Numbered from the stretch's first letter, positions 15,228 through 24,478 are shown. The stretch is DNA of 51,593 nt from an uncultured Bacteroidaceae bacterium (GCA_934271655.1 CAKQRW010000021.1:1-51593), one strand, 5' to 3'. The notes: generated from the sequence alone by a model not told the origin. Numbers and translations: made by a program.

Positions 15228-17783
15228 TTATCCCTGGATGATATGTATGTCTCGCTGTGGGTAAGGAATCTCTATGTGATGCTCGTTGAGGGTGTTGTAT
15301 ATAGCCTCCTTCACCTCGCCTGTCATTCCGAACTTCTCTTCCACGAGAACCCAGTATGTGACGAATAGATTGACCGAGTTGTCGCCGAAGTCGTCAAACA
15401 CCACGCCTACAGGGCGCTTCGGGTCGATGACATCGCGCCCGTCGGCCGTCTTGCGCTCCAGTCCCTTCACAGCGTCTATGAGCATCTTACGCACCTCATC
15501 GACGTTGGCCCCGTAGGCCACGCCTACTGGCACCTTCACCATCTCGTAGGAGTGGTTTTTTGTGATGTTCTTGAAGTTCTTGCTGAAGAGCGAGCTGTTG
15601 AGGAACGCAATGATGCAGCCGTCGGCCGTAAGCACCTGCGTGCTTTGGTAGGTGATACTGTCCACTTTGCCCCTAATGCCGTCACACTCTATGTAGTCGC
15701 CCACTCTCACGCGTCCAGTCATCAATGAGATGCCGTAGAAGAAGTTCTCCAGCAGGTCCTTCATGGCGAAGCCGACACCTGTGGCGAGTCCGGCCGAGAT
15801 GACAGAGATGGCTGTAGAAGGTATCTTGAGGATGCGGATGGAGATGATGATGTAGAGTCCCCAGCAGCATATGGCTATGATGTTGTTGGCAAGCGTGAAG
15901 TTGGGCTTGCCGTTGACAATCACCTTCGACTTGTGATACTTGTGGTAGAGCGCCCTTATCAGGTAGTTGAGGTAGCGGAAGACGAAGAACTGCGAGATGA
16001 CCATCACGAGCTTGACGATAGACAGCTGCACCACATCCTGCACATTGAGGAAATTGTAGCTGAAAAGCCACCACACCGTGTCGGTCAGGTCAAACACGTT
16101 GGCTGCCCACCATATGGAGATGAGCACGGTGAAGACGCTGATGACAGGCACCAGAGCCATGTATACGAAGTCGTAGAACCATGTCACGTTGATGTGTTTG
16201 TCGTGGCTCACGGTGATGATGCTGATGAGCGATCCCTTCTTGGCGCTCTTGGCGTCAGCCTCAGAGTGTATCTTGTGCGACAGCTTGCGCTTCTCATACT
16301 CGCCCAGCAGGTCGTAGACGCAAGTGATAGTCTGTATGCAGCTCAACTGGAACATCCACCATATCAGCACCTGCACCGACAGCAGCACGTAGCCGTAGAG
16401 TGCGCAGCATGTGGAGACAGCCATGAGAAGCAGCGACACCCATGTGTAGAAGATGTCGGAGCGGGGTATGTTGTCGTTGTGGCGTGTGATGACGTTCCAC
16501 TGCCACAGCGTGAACACAAGCAATATGGGAGGGAAGATGAGGCTCACCAGGTTGTTAGGGATAAAGATGATGCGGAAGGTGATGACGATGAACGACATCA
16601 GCATCACCGGAGTGTAGATGCGGAATCCGCTCTTTATCTGGTCGCCCGGCAGACGCACGAGCAGTGAGAAGAAAATGGCGCAGAGCAGCCACGAGTACTC
16701 GATGAGCAGGCGTGAGGCCATGAGGAAGAAATTGTGGTACATGAACGTGCGCGCCACCATGATGGACACGGCGAAGATGAGCATGGCCACGAAGAGGATG
16801 AGGCACACCTTCTTCTTCATGAACTCTTCCGTGCGGAACTTCTTTGGCACCAGCCAGCGCACCAGCACGTTGCTGAGCAGGGCTGCCACGATAATGTAGA
16901 AGATCACGAATATCGACAGTCCCATGACGATGGGGCCGCGCCATTGCGAGTGCACGGCGCGCTCCTTGCCACTTGATGTCTTTACTTTCTCCGTGTCGTA
17001 TTTCTCGCTCACATCGGCCTTGGCCATGCGGTATGCCAATGGCATCGACTTGAGTATCTCGATATAGTTCTGGTCTCCGTTGATGAAGATGCTGTGCTGT
17101 ATGTCCTTATATTTCTTTAGTGCATAGTCGTTCACCTTCTTCAGTTTTGCCGACACTTGCTTGTAGTGCTCGTTGTCCTTCTCCACAGAGGTGCGCATAT
17201 TGGTGATGTTGCGGCACAGCGCTGTGGCGTAGTCGAGACAGGCGCGGCGGTCTGCCTGCCCGTGCTTGTCGAGCATGAATGGCAACTGCCTCTGCTTGCC
17301 GTGCATATCAGTGATATACTTCGGGGCCTTTTTCCCGTCATTGCCATCCTTTTTCTTATTGAGCGATGGCGGTATGTTGCTCAGAGTCTCTATGAGGTAC
17401 TGGTAGCGCAGTATCTCGGAGTCCATCTTGCTCTTTATCTTATCGTAAGGCATGCGCCGCTTGCTGAATTCGCGGTACATTTCCGTGGCCTCATGGCAGG
17501 CGTAGGTCATGTCGAAGGTGAAGTCCTGCTTCTGCGAGTAGAGCATCAGGGCTATCTGGTCCGACCGCTGCATGAGCGATATCATTTCCTTGTGCTGCGC
17601 TTCGTTGTAGGCCGCGTAGCGGGCCATGTTCTGCTTTTGTTCCTGGAAGGCTGTCTCCAGCTCGGCGCATAGCACAGACAATGTGGAGCTGAGGTCTCTT
17701 TCCTTCAGCACAGCGCTCGAATGCAGGCAAAAGAGCAGGGCGGCTGCCATGCATAGCAACCGCCTTAAGATTCTGTTGTTCAT
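15228..17783 (-). CDS. Large MscS-family mechanosensitive channel
   Basis: An 851-residue inner-membrane channel expected to open under membrane tension and release solutes during hypo-osmotic shock. A signal peptide (1-24) leads to a long periplasmic region rich in charged helices (about 25-270), then a series of TM segments (about 280-640). The MscS pore and beta domain covers about 645-770: SVISAGLATGVGFAMKDLLENFF is the pore-helix region, followed by GRVRVGDYIECDGIRGKVDSI. A C-terminal alpha/beta domain ends in EIPYPQRDIHI, the family's usual ending. Length and layout match the MscK/MscM-like class rather than small MscS. Transcribed alone, convergent with the carbohydrate operon. The start at MNNRILRR is supported by the signal peptide. 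Confidence 0.9.
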   Translation of the reverse strand: MNNRILRRLLCMAAALLFCLHSSAVLKERDLSSTLSVLCAELETAFQEQKQNMARYAAYNEAQHKEMISLMQRSDQIALMLYSQKQDFTFDMTYACHEATEMYREFSKRRMPYDKIKSKMDSEILRYQYLIETLSNIPPSLNKKKDGNDGKKAPKYITDMHGKQRQLPFMLDKHGQADRRACLDYATALCRNITNMRTSVEKDNEHYKQVSAKLKKVNDYALKKYKDIQHSIFINGDQNYIEILKSMPLAYRMAKADVSEKYDTEKVKTSSGKERAVHSQWRGPIVMGLSIFVIFYIIVAALLSNVLVRWLVPKKFRTEEFMKKKVCLILFVAMLIFAVSIMVARTFMYHNFFLMASRLLIEYSWLLCAIFFSLLVRLPGDQIKSGFRIYTPVMLMSFIVITFRIIFIPNNLVSLIFPPILLVFTLWQWNVITRHNDNIPRSDIFYTWVSLLLMAVSTCCALYGYVLLSVQVLIWWMFQLSCIQTITCVYDLLGEYEKRKLSHKIHSEADAKSAKKGSLISIITVSHDKHINVTWFYDFVYMALVPVISVFTVLISIWWAANVFDLTDTVWWLFSYNFLNVQDVVQLSIVKLVMVISQFFVFRYLNYLIRALYHKYHKSKVIVNGKPNFTLANNIIAICCWGLYIIISIRILKIPSTAISVISAGLATGVGFAMKDLLENFFYGISLMTGRVRVGDYIECDGIRGKVDSITYQSTQVLTADGCIIAFLNSSLFSKNFKNITKNHSYEMVKVPVGVAYGANVDEVRKMLIDAVKGLERKTADGRDVIDPKRPVGVVFDDFGDNSVNLFVTYWVLVEEKFGMTGEVKEAIYNTLNEHHIEIPYPQRDIHIIQG

Positions 17784-17897
17784 GTTTTTTTGTTTTCCCT
17801 AAATACGTAAAATAGTAGGTGCTCATAAATATTTTGATATTCCAAAATAATATATGACACCAAATTAAGCTTTTATGGCTTATAGACTACGGGGCTT

Positions 17898-20039
17898 CTA
17901 CGGCTTCTCTTTGAAGCAGAGAGCTCTCATGGCGTTGAGCACGGCCAGCACCGTCACGCCCACATCGGCAAAGACAGCCATCCACATGGCACCAAGTCCG
18001 GCGGCAGCGAGCAGCAGTATGGCCACCTTGACCCCGATGGCGAACCACACGTTCTGGCTTGCTATCCTTATGGTGCGCCTTGCCACAGCCACGGCTGTAG
18101 CTATCTTGCTAGGCTGGTCGTTCATCAAGACCACGTCTGAGGCCTCTATGGCGGCGTCGCTGCCCATGCCTCCCATGGCTATGCCTATGTCGGCACGCTT
18201 CAGCACTGGCGCGTCGTTGATGCCGTCACCAACGAAGGCGAGGCTTTGTCCCTTGGGCTTCTCTCTGAGCAGTCGCTCCACGTGGGCCACCTTGTCTGCC
18301 GGCAGCAGTTCGGCGTGAAACTCATCGATGTCCAGTTTGCTGGCCACGTCGGCTCCCACTGCCTTGCTGTCGCCAGTAAGCATCACAGTCTTGTTCACGC
18401 CCATTGCCCTGAGGCGGCTGATGGCCCTGCGGCTGTCACTCTTTATCTTGTCGCCCACAACGATATGTCCAGCATAAGAGCCGTCTACCGCCACATGGAT
18501 GATGGTGCCTGCCACGTCGCAGCCACTCCACTCCACGCCTATGCTGTCCATCAGTCGGGCATTGCCAGCCCACACGGTCTTGCCGTCCACTCTGGCGCGC
18601 AGTCCTTGGCCCGCTATCTCCTCCACCTCTGTAACGTTGCAGCCGTCGCATGCAGCGTCGGGGAAGGCGTTGCGGAGGGCGGCGCCCACAGGATGGGTGG
18701 TGAGGCTCTCCACATGGGCAGCGAGATGCAGCAGGTCTCTTTCGCTGATTTGGTTGGGATGTACTGCCTTCACCTCAAACTCTCCATGCGTGAGCGTGCC
18801 TGTCTTGTCAAATACCACAGTGCCCAAGTTGGCAAGTGTGTCCATGCAGTCGCTGCCTTTTATCAGGATGCCATGGCGCGAGGCTCCGCCTATGCCGCCA
18901 AAGAAGGTGAGTGGCACGCTGATGACCAGCGCGCAGGGGCAGGATACGACGAGGAAGATGAGAGCGCGGTTGAGCCATACGGGAAAGAGGGCTGTGAAGT
19001 TGCCTGCCAGGACAAGTGGTGGTATAAGGGCCAGTGCCAGTGCCATGAACACCACTATCGGGGTGTAGACACGGGCAAACCTGGTGATGAACGACTCGCT
19101 CCTCGACTTGTGCTCGTCAGCGCTCTCCACAAGCCTTATGATCTGCGATACGGTGCTCTCGCCGAAACTGCGTGTGGTGCGCACGCGCAGCACGCCGCTG
19201 ATGTTGATGCACCCTGAGAGGATGCTGTCGCCAGCCGCCAGCGCTTTTGGCGCGCTCTCGCCTGTCAGCGCCATGGTGTTGAGTTCCGATGCTCCATCTA
19301 TGACCAGTCCGTCGAGCGGCACCTTCTCGCCAGGCTTGATGATTATGGTTTCTCCTGGTGTGACTTCGCTTGGTGCCACTGCTTCTGTAGCGTCACCGCG
19401 CTCCACGTGTGCCACATCGGGACGTATGTCCATCAGATGCGATATGCTCTCGCGGCTACGGTTTTCCGCATAGCCCTCAAAGAGTTCGCCTATCTGGAAG
19501 AACAGCATCACGAACACCGCCTCAGCAAACTCATTGTCCGCTCCTGGCAGAAATCCGATGCACAAGGCTCCGATGGTGGCGATGGACATGAGGAAGTCCT
19601 CGTTGAACATGTCACCGTGGCTCACTCCCTCTGCGGCTTCCTTCAGTGTCTCGTGTCCTATAAGGAGATATGGCACGAGATAGATGAGCAGGAGTTGCCA
19701 TGTGTCGAGGCTGAGTGTCTTCTCTGCCGCAGCTGCTCCTGCTAGCATGATGGCTGTGATGGCTATGAGCCATATTTTGCCTTTCTGACTGCCTTCCTCA
19801 TGGTCATGGCAGCCGCAATGATGATGTCCGTGACTGCCTTCCTCATGGTCATGGCAACCGCAATGATGGTGTCCGTGACTGCCTTCCTCATGGTCATGGC
19901 AGCCGCAATGATGGTGTCCGTGACTGCCTTCCTCATGGTCATGGCAGCCGCAATGATGGTGTCCGTGGCCATCGCTGTGGCAATGTTCATGCTGTGCCGC
20001 ATTCTTTGCGCTGGCAGGGTCGTCTTTTCCTTTTTCCAT
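17898..20039 (-). CDS. Heavy-metal P1B-type ATPase (Zn/Cd/Pb type) with His-rich tandem repeat N-terminus
   Basis: A metal-efflux ATPase of the inner membrane. It has the P1B signature CPC in a membrane helix (C367-P368-C369), the phosphorylated aspartate D411 in DKTGTLTHG, the HP motif (LTTHPVGAA), TGES, and GDGINDAP near the C-terminus. There is no classical HMA/CxxC metal-binding domain. Instead residues 20-84 contain four near-identical 15-residue units (HGHHHCGCHDHEEGS), giving dozens of His, Cys and Glu ligands. CPC plus a His-rich N-terminus favours Zn2+/Cd2+ export over Cu+. It is the only metal gene in this stretch; no metal regulator lies next to it. The repeat number could vary by slippage. 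Confidence 0.9.
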   Translation of the reverse strand: MEKGKDDPASAKNAAQHEHCHSDGHGHHHCGCHDHEEGSHGHHHCGCHDHEEGSHGHHHCGCHDHEEGSHGHHHCGCHDHEEGSQKGKIWLIAITAIMLAGAAAAEKTLSLDTWQLLLIYLVPYLLIGHETLKEAAEGVSHGDMFNEDFLMSIATIGALCIGFLPGADNEFAEAVFVMLFFQIGELFEGYAENRSRESISHLMDIRPDVAHVERGDATEAVAPSEVTPGETIIIKPGEKVPLDGLVIDGASELNTMALTGESAPKALAAGDSILSGCINISGVLRVRTTRSFGESTVSQIIRLVESADEHKSRSESFITRFARVYTPIVVFMALALALIPPLVLAGNFTALFPVWLNRALIFLVVSCPCALVISVPLTFFGGIGGASRHGILIKGSDCMDTLANLGTVVFDKTGTLTHGEFEVKAVHPNQISERDLLHLAAHVESLTTHPVGAALRNAFPDAACDGCNVTEVEEIAGQGLRARVDGKTVWAGNARLMDSIGVEWSGCDVAGTIIHVAVDGSYAGHIVVGDKIKSDSRRAISRLRAMGVNKTVMLTGDSKAVGADVASKLDIDEFHAELLPADKVAHVERLLREKPKGQSLAFVGDGINDAPVLKRADIGIAMGGMGSDAAIEASDVVLMNDQPSKIATAVAVARRTIRIASQNVWFAIGVKVAILLLAAAGLGAMWMAVFADVGVTVLAVLNAMRALCFKEKP
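19786..19965 (-). repeat. Four 45-bp in-frame repeats encoding the His-rich units of the ATPase
   Basis: Units begin at 19786, 19831, 19876 and 19921 (TGACTGCCTTCCTCATGGTC on the plus strand) and differ at very few positions. Near-identity at the DNA level, not only in protein, indicates recent expansion or ongoing homogenisation. Confidence 0.95.
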
Positions 20040-20065
20040 AACTTGCTTGTTTTTGTTTTACGCAG

Positions 20066-20073
20066 CAAAGTTA
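20066..20073 (-). promoter_or_regulatory. Putative -7 box (TAACTTTG) for the P-type ATPase
   Basis: The minus strand reads TAACTTTG 27 bp before the ATPase start; no consensus -33 element is visible. Transcription would begin about 20 nt before the ATG. Confidence 0.5.
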
Positions 20074-20139
20074 CGGAGGAAAAACTGCAACCATGTTGCA
20101 AAGTCATTCTTTCTCAAAAGAAGCAGCCTTGCCGTAAGG

Positions 20140-21369
20140 TCAGTTGTTGTCTATAGTAGCCTTTATGTTGCCTTCATTGATAGTGCCGCTGCCTTTCACA
20201 GCGCCGTTGATGGTGCATGTGCCTTTCACCTTGATGCCCTTAGCCTTCTTGCCGGTGTTGTATACCTCGATGGCGGCATCGTTGACTGTAAGGTCGCCGT
20301 CAATCTTCATTCCCATGCACTTGTGAGGGTCGGCAGCGTCTTCTGCCACGGTGCACTTGCCTCCCTTGGCGTTGATGACGATAGAGGTGGCAGCGTCGGC
20401 CTGGCTGATAGACATGTTGGCGTCGGTCTGCATGCCACGTGAGCCGTTGCTGCAGGCATTGATGGCGAATATGCCTCCGCTGATGACTATGTTGCCCTCA
20501 GCCTTGAGTCCCTTGGCATCCTCCGCATTGTTGAGGTCTATGTTGAAAGTGCCGCCTTTCACCACGATGGCACCCGTGTTCTCCTCGTCCTGTATGATGT
20601 TGCCATTGTCATCAAGCTTGTATTCAGCCTGCAGCGCGTCGTTGGTCGTTGTGCCAGTGATGTTTATCTCTCCGCCGTTGACCTGTATGTACTGCCCGGC
20701 ATGTATGGCATCATTGGCAGCCTTGAGGATGTTTATGGCCTTGACGCTGCGCTTCACCTGGAAATATTCCTTTGAGGCTATGGCGTGGTTGGCGTTGCCC
20801 GTGACATTGAGTGTGCCGGCTCCCGACAGCTCAATATGTCCCTTCGTGTAGAGGCACGCCTTCTGCTGTCCGCTGGCTGCGTCGACCAGTGTGTTGGTTG
20901 ATCCGTCGGCCATGACGATGGCTATGCGCTTGCCGCACGCTATGTTGATTGCGGCAGTCTTGCTTGACGTGATGCTCACTCCGTTCAGACGGATGGTGAG
21001 TTTGTAGTTGCCGCTGATGGTGAGAGAACCGTCGGTGGTCGAGCCTGTCACGTCAAAGACTATCTCATCGCTGGTGTTGGTGATGTCCAGCGCCACATCG
21101 GAGCTGCTGCCGCTCGTGCATGTCACGCCGTCCACAGAGGATGGTATGGTCACTTGGGCTGTGCTGCCATTGTAGGCTATGCTCACAGTCTTCTCTATCA
21201 CGGGCCTGTGGAACGTTACAGAGTCTATGCCTTGGTCGAGGCTGATGTCCAGTCCGTCTGTTATCTCCTGCGCGGTGTAGGAGCCGTCTTTGCAGATGTA
21301 TATGGTCTGCGCCATGGCTGCAGCTGTTGATGCTGCGGCGAGTATGGATGTGAATAGGAATCTTCGCAT
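20140..21369 (-). CDS. DUF4353 (carbohydrate-binding-type beta-helix) secreted protein
   Basis: A predicted exported protein (signal peptide 1-21) of the DUF4353/Cthe_2159-like family, whose founding member is a calcium-binding beta-helix that binds acidic polysaccharide. Repeated turns are visible: KGHIELSGAGTLNVTGNANH, GQYIQVNGGEINITG, GAIVVKGGTFNIDL, GNIVISGGIFAINA and GDLTVNDAAIEVYNTG, most ending in Asp/Asn-rich turns. It is the last gene of a minus-strand cluster (VTC, DUF4956, DUF2490, 142-residue protein, this gene), only 13 bp past the previous stop. A paralogue of the same family lies at 39600-41255 behind a similar small secreted protein. Ligand unknown; calcium and polyanion binding are inferred from the family. 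Confidence 0.8.
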   Translation of the reverse strand: MRRFLFTSILAAASTAAAMAQTIYICKDGSYTAQEITDGLDISLDQGIDSVTFHRPVIEKTVSIAYNGSTAQVTIPSSVDGVTCTSGSSSDVALDITNTSDEIVFDVTGSTTDGSLTISGNYKLTIRLNGVSITSSKTAAINIACGKRIAIVMADGSTNTLVDAASGQQKACLYTKGHIELSGAGTLNVTGNANHAIASKEYFQVKRSVKAINILKAANDAIHAGQYIQVNGGEINITGTTTNDALQAEYKLDDNGNIIQDEENTGAIVVKGGTFNIDLNNAEDAKGLKAEGNIVISGGIFAINACSNGSRGMQTDANMSISQADAATSIVINAKGGKCTVAEDAADPHKCMGMKIDGDLTVNDAAIEVYNTGKKAKGIKVKGTCTINGAVKGSGTINEGNIKATIDNN

Positions 21370-21382
21370 GGTGGAGAATTTA

Positions 21383-21811
21383 TTATTTCACAATGATTTT
21401 CTTGCCGTTGATGATGTACACTCCTTGTGAGAGGCCCGTGGTGCTGCCGTTGGTGCCTACTGTGCGACCTGTGAGGTCACGCACGGTGTTGCTCTCCTTG
21501 CCGTTCTCAGCGCTGTCGCTTTCCACGCCGTTGACAGCGGTCACCGTCTTTTCCGTGGAGAAGAAAAGGCGCGAGACGCTTGCTTGGCTGAGCGTGGCAG
21601 AAGTGCCGTCAGTCTTGCACACCTTTATGCTGCCGTTTTCAAAGATTATCTTGTCGAGGCTGGAGACAGCCTCCACCTTGGCCGTAGTTGCCGTGCCTGC
21701 CGCTTCATAATAGAGGTTGAAGTCATCGGCCTGTGCTGTTGCGCTGGCCAGGAGCATGGCGGCTGCCGCCACACCCTTTGTCGTGATGCTCTTTTTCATG
21801 TAGTTGCGCAT
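21383..21811 (-). CDS. Small secreted protein with C-terminal GVYIINGKKIIVK tail
   Basis: A 142-residue protein of unknown function. A signal peptide (to ATAQA, about residue 28) precedes a compact domain with FNLYYEAAG, KIIFENGSIKV and SRLFFSTEK. It ends in a short tail, LTGRTVGTN then GVYIINGKKIIVK. Starts at 21811 or 21799 (MKKSITTKG) are both possible. The gene is 13 bp upstream of the DUF4353 gene and 34 bp after the DUF2490 gene, so they are probably one operon. The protein at 39090-39500 has the same plan (FQKTDGTAV-type domain, small size, GVYVVKSKEK tail) and likewise precedes a DUF4353 gene, suggesting a conserved pair. The tail resembles but is shorter than type IX sorting signals. 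Confidence 0.65.
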   Translation of the reverse strand: MRNYMKKSITTKGVAAAAMLLASATAQADDFNLYYEAAGTATTAKVEAVSSLDKIIFENGSIKVCKTDGTSATLSQASVSRLFFSTEKTVTAVNGVESDSAENGKESNTVRDLTGRTVGTNGSTTGLSQGVYIINGKKIIVK

Positions 21812-21845
21812 TTGTTTATCTAATGTATTTGTGCATTTGTTTGTC

Positions 21846-22676
21846 TCATAGCTTTATCTTGTAGCCTATGCCGATGATGTGTCCGTTGGGATCTTCATCG
21901 TCATCCTCTGTCTGGTAGCGGTAGAAAGCTGTGAGACTGTTCTTCTTGTTAATCTTGTAGTCTGTGCCTGCGGTGAATTTCCACTTGCTGGCCGTGTAGT
22001 CGAGTCCGCAGCCATACTCAGCCGAGACATAGGGATTGAGCGGGCAATGTCTTATGTTGTACTCTGTCTCAAGCTTGGAGCGCAGTATGGTCCTGTCCTT
22101 AGGCCTCTTTGTGTCGCTTTCGCTCGACTTCATGTACGGGTCGCCGTCATCGTTGAGGCGGAACTTGTTCTTGGTGGCCGTAGCCTTGGCGTAGTGCGAG
22201 TACTGCACCGTCTCCTTGAGCCGGAAAGTCCACCGCTTGTTGGGCTTGAACGATGCGGAGGCTCCGAGACTGGTGCGATGCCGGTCACGCCAGTAGGGCA
22301 GTGTCTCGTTGTATCCCTCATATTCCGATACTGTCACCTCGCCTTCCGGAGTCATGCTTGTGTAGGTGTCATACTTGTCTTTCTTCTCGCCGAGCTTGTG
22401 TGTCCACATGTATTCCCATCCAGCGAAAGCTTTGACGCTGAATGTGGTGCCCTCGTAGAGCTTGGCGTCTATGGATGCCCCGGCCGACCAGCGGTCCATC
22501 TTGCTGGTGTTGTCTTGTGTGCGCGCCTCTGCCTCGACGCTGATGCCAAAAGTCTTGTTCAGCTTCTTCTCTGCCGAGAGACTGAAGTCCATGCCGAAGT
22601 CATCCGACTGTGCCATAGCGTTTATGGCGCATATGGCGGCTGCGAGCAGTATGTATGTTCTTTTCTTTATGACCAT
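21846..22676 (-). CDS. DUF2490-type outer-membrane beta-barrel protein
   Basis: A 276-residue exported protein (signal peptide 1-22) with alternating aromatic/polar strands typical of a small outer-membrane barrel: FSLSAEKKLNKTFGISVEAE, WTFRLKETVQYSHY, TAFYRYQTEDDDEDPNG and a final IIGIGYKIKL strand. This matches the DUF2490 family, for which no biochemical role is established. Asp/Glu-rich loops suggest cation binding. It lies between the DUF4956 gene and the small secreted protein in a minus-strand cluster, which fits an envelope assembly acting with those proteins. Confidence 0.7.
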   Translation of the reverse strand: MVIKKRTYILLAAAICAINAMAQSDDFGMDFSLSAEKKLNKTFGISVEAEARTQDNTSKMDRWSAGASIDAKLYEGTTFSVKAFAGWEYMWTHKLGEKKDKYDTYTSMTPEGEVTVSEYEGYNETLPYWRDRHRTSLGASASFKPNKRWTFRLKETVQYSHYAKATATKNKFRLNDDGDPYMKSSESDTKRPKDRTILRSKLETEYNIRHCPLNPYVSAEYGCGLDYTASKWKFTAGTDYKINKKNSLTAFYRYQTEDDDEDPNGHIIGIGYKIKL

Positions 22677-22767
22677 AGTATATAGTTTGTTGTGTGTTAT
22701 TTTATGGCTTTAGCGTCCGATGGGCGCATGCTCTGCCTGAATCATGGCAGTAGCCAAGCCTTCTGTC

Positions 22768-23466
22768 TCATTCGTATTCCTTCGGCATCTTCTGCGCTGT
22801 CTCGTCGGCCTCGTCAGTATTGTAGTATATTTTGATGAGAGCCATGTCCTTGAGAAAGTCGATGGAGCCAATAGACACGTTGGTGATGTTGAGTCCTGTG
22901 CGCTGCTTCAGGTCATCGATCAGCTCCGCGCGCCTGTCGGGACGTATGAGGTCAATCTTGTCATACTTGATGTATTTTGACGAGAGGCTCTTGACGAGCC
23001 TGTTAGCCTCGGCAATCCACACACCAGCCACAAAGATGGCGTCTGTGAGCAGCAGCTCGCCCATGCTTGTCATGAGCGGCCCCATGAATTCAGGCTGCTT
23101 TGGGCTGATGTCGGCCGTCCATGCCAGTCCGTTGATGGCTGAGAGCGAGATGATGAGGAAGAGGTAGGTCATCTCTCTGATGGGCACCGACTCCGTGCGG
23201 TAGCGCATGATGCAGAAGATGGCGAAGAGTCCCATCGCTATGCCAGTCTTTATCTTGGCGTCGCCCATGAGGTGTATGAGCATGAAGATGCAGAAGCCCA
23301 GGAGGATGTAGGTGAAGAAGAAGTCTCTGCGCCTTGCCTTGGGGAAGTAGAAGCATCGTGCGATGATGATGGTGAACGAGGTGTTGATGATGAGTCGCAG
23401 GAAAAGGTCAAGCAGACGGCATGTGTCGCTTGACAGCACTGTTAGAAAATCGTTTATTGTGTCCAT
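22768..23466 (-). CDS. DUF4956 membrane protein
   Basis: A 232-residue protein with about four TM helices in its first 150 residues (LRLIINTSFTIIIARCFYF; DFFFTYILLGFCIFMLIHLM; GIAMGLFAIFCIMRYRT; EMTYLFLIISLSAINGLAW), followed by a cytoplasmic domain (RAELIDDLKQRTGLNITNVS). FAIFCIMRYRTE with EMTYLF is characteristic of DUF4956. Genes of this family commonly accompany VTC-type polyphosphate polymerases, as here. Its role is unknown; help in polymer synthesis or export is inferred from neighbourhood. Confidence 0.85.
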   Translation of the reverse strand: MDTINDFLTVLSSDTCRLLDLFLRLIINTSFTIIIARCFYFPKARRRDFFFTYILLGFCIFMLIHLMGDAKIKTGIAMGLFAIFCIMRYRTESVPIREMTYLFLIISLSAINGLAWTADISPKQPEFMGPLMTSMGELLLTDAIFVAGVWIAEANRLVKSLSSKYIKYDKIDLIRPDRRAELIDDLKQRTGLNITNVSIGSIDFLKDMALIKIYYNTDEADETAQKMPKEYE

Positions 23467-23628
23467 TGTTCTCTTGTTGGGGTTGGTTTAGTTTGTTTTA
23501 TGTCGGTTGTATATTTTTTGCGGTTCTGTCCTGTTTGTTGTGACAGTTTGTCATTACGGTTCAGTCCTGTGTTAGAGCCGTGCCAGCCGCCATTCATCTT
23601 TGCGGTGGCGCGGCTGCGGTGTGCGGGG

Positions 23629-24420
23629 CTACAGCTCATGGTCAATGAATCTGCGTCCGTTCACCTTCTCCAGATGTCTGAGTTTTGGCTTGAAGTTGTT
23701 CTGCTTCAGCTTATTGTCGGTGAGAGCCATTCCGATGCAGCATTTTGAGAAACCCGTAGGATGCACATGTATGTCGCGCAGCATGTTGCACACTGGCGAG
23801 AATACGTTGCCGTCTCGCTTCAGCTCTATGACCACAAGGCGGTCTGTGCCGTGGTCGTGGCTGTTCTCGCAGTTGTGGAAACTGATGTCGAAGTCGATGG
23901 TGAGCCGCTCCGTCTTGCCCTTGTTGACAAGCGTTACCCTGTTGAAGTTGTTTCTCACTACGGGCGACAGGCTGTCAAGGCTCAGTCCTGTCTTGCTCTG
24001 CACCAGTTCGTGCGCCCCCTCCGTATCGCGGAAGTTGTCTTGCGATGGCACTTCTATGCGCTTTTTCTTCGTTCGTGCGTGGTTGTTCTTGTTCTTCACC
24101 TCCAGAAACGTGAGTTGGCTGGCCACATAGGTGCGCACTCTCACCTTCATGCGGCGCGCGCGCCCGTTGTGGTGCATCATGTATAGGAAGTGATCGGCCG
24201 TGTCGTAGTAAGTGGTCAGATACGGTATAATTCGTCTGCCGAGCGTCTCCTGCACATAATACTCGTCCCTGACCAGGTGCAGCAGTTGCACAAGCTGCTC
24301 TTTTGAAGCTACATACTTCGTGTCGAGTCTGTTCATCAGCCTGATGTCGGCCATCTGCTCCAATGTGATGGGGGGCATGTCGCCAAGCAGTCGCTCTATC
24401 TCTTTGTCTGTATCATGCAT
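23629..24420 (-). CDS. VTC-domain (polyphosphate polymerase-like) protein
   Basis: A 263-residue soluble protein of the VTC/CYTH-like tunnel-fold class, whose eukaryotic members make polyphosphate from ATP. Seen: RLDTKYVAS (the strand-1 KYV motif), the basic pair RRMKVRVRTY, LEVKNKNNH, and in the second half FDISFHN and VIELKRDGNV, giving the alternating basic and acidic residues that line the tunnel. It starts a five-gene minus-strand cluster with DUF4956, DUF2490, a small secreted protein and DUF4353. Homologues in this context have not been shown by me to make polyphosphate; catalysis is inferred from family. Confidence 0.8.
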   Translation of the reverse strand: MHDTDKEIERLLGDMPPITLEQMADIRLMNRLDTKYVASKEQLVQLLHLVRDEYYVQETLGRRIIPYLTTYYDTADHFLYMMHHNGRARRMKVRVRTYVASQLTFLEVKNKNNHARTKKKRIEVPSQDNFRDTEGAHELVQSKTGLSLDSLSPVVRNNFNRVTLVNKGKTERLTIDFDISFHNCENSHDHGTDRLVVIELKRDGNVFSPVCNMLRDIHVHPTGFSKCCIGMALTDNKLKQNNFKPKLRHLEKVNGRRFIDHEL

Positions 24421-24470
24421 GATTATATTAGTTAGTGAGGTTACATTTTTATAGTGTTAGCAAACAGCCA

Positions 24471-24478
24471 CAAAGTTA
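24471..24478 (-). promoter_or_regulatory. Putative -7 box (TAACTTTG) for the VTC-DUF4956-DUF4353 cluster
   Basis: The minus strand reads TAACTTTG 50 bp before the VTC start. A second minus-strand match, TACCTTTG, lies at 24666-24659. The rest of the 24421-24970 gap carries only a 14-bp repeat and no credible gene. Confidence 0.5.

Noticed and set aside
21383..21811. Type IX secretion substrate
   Set aside because: The C-terminal tail lacks the full-length 70-80-residue domain; kept only as a shared-tail observation.
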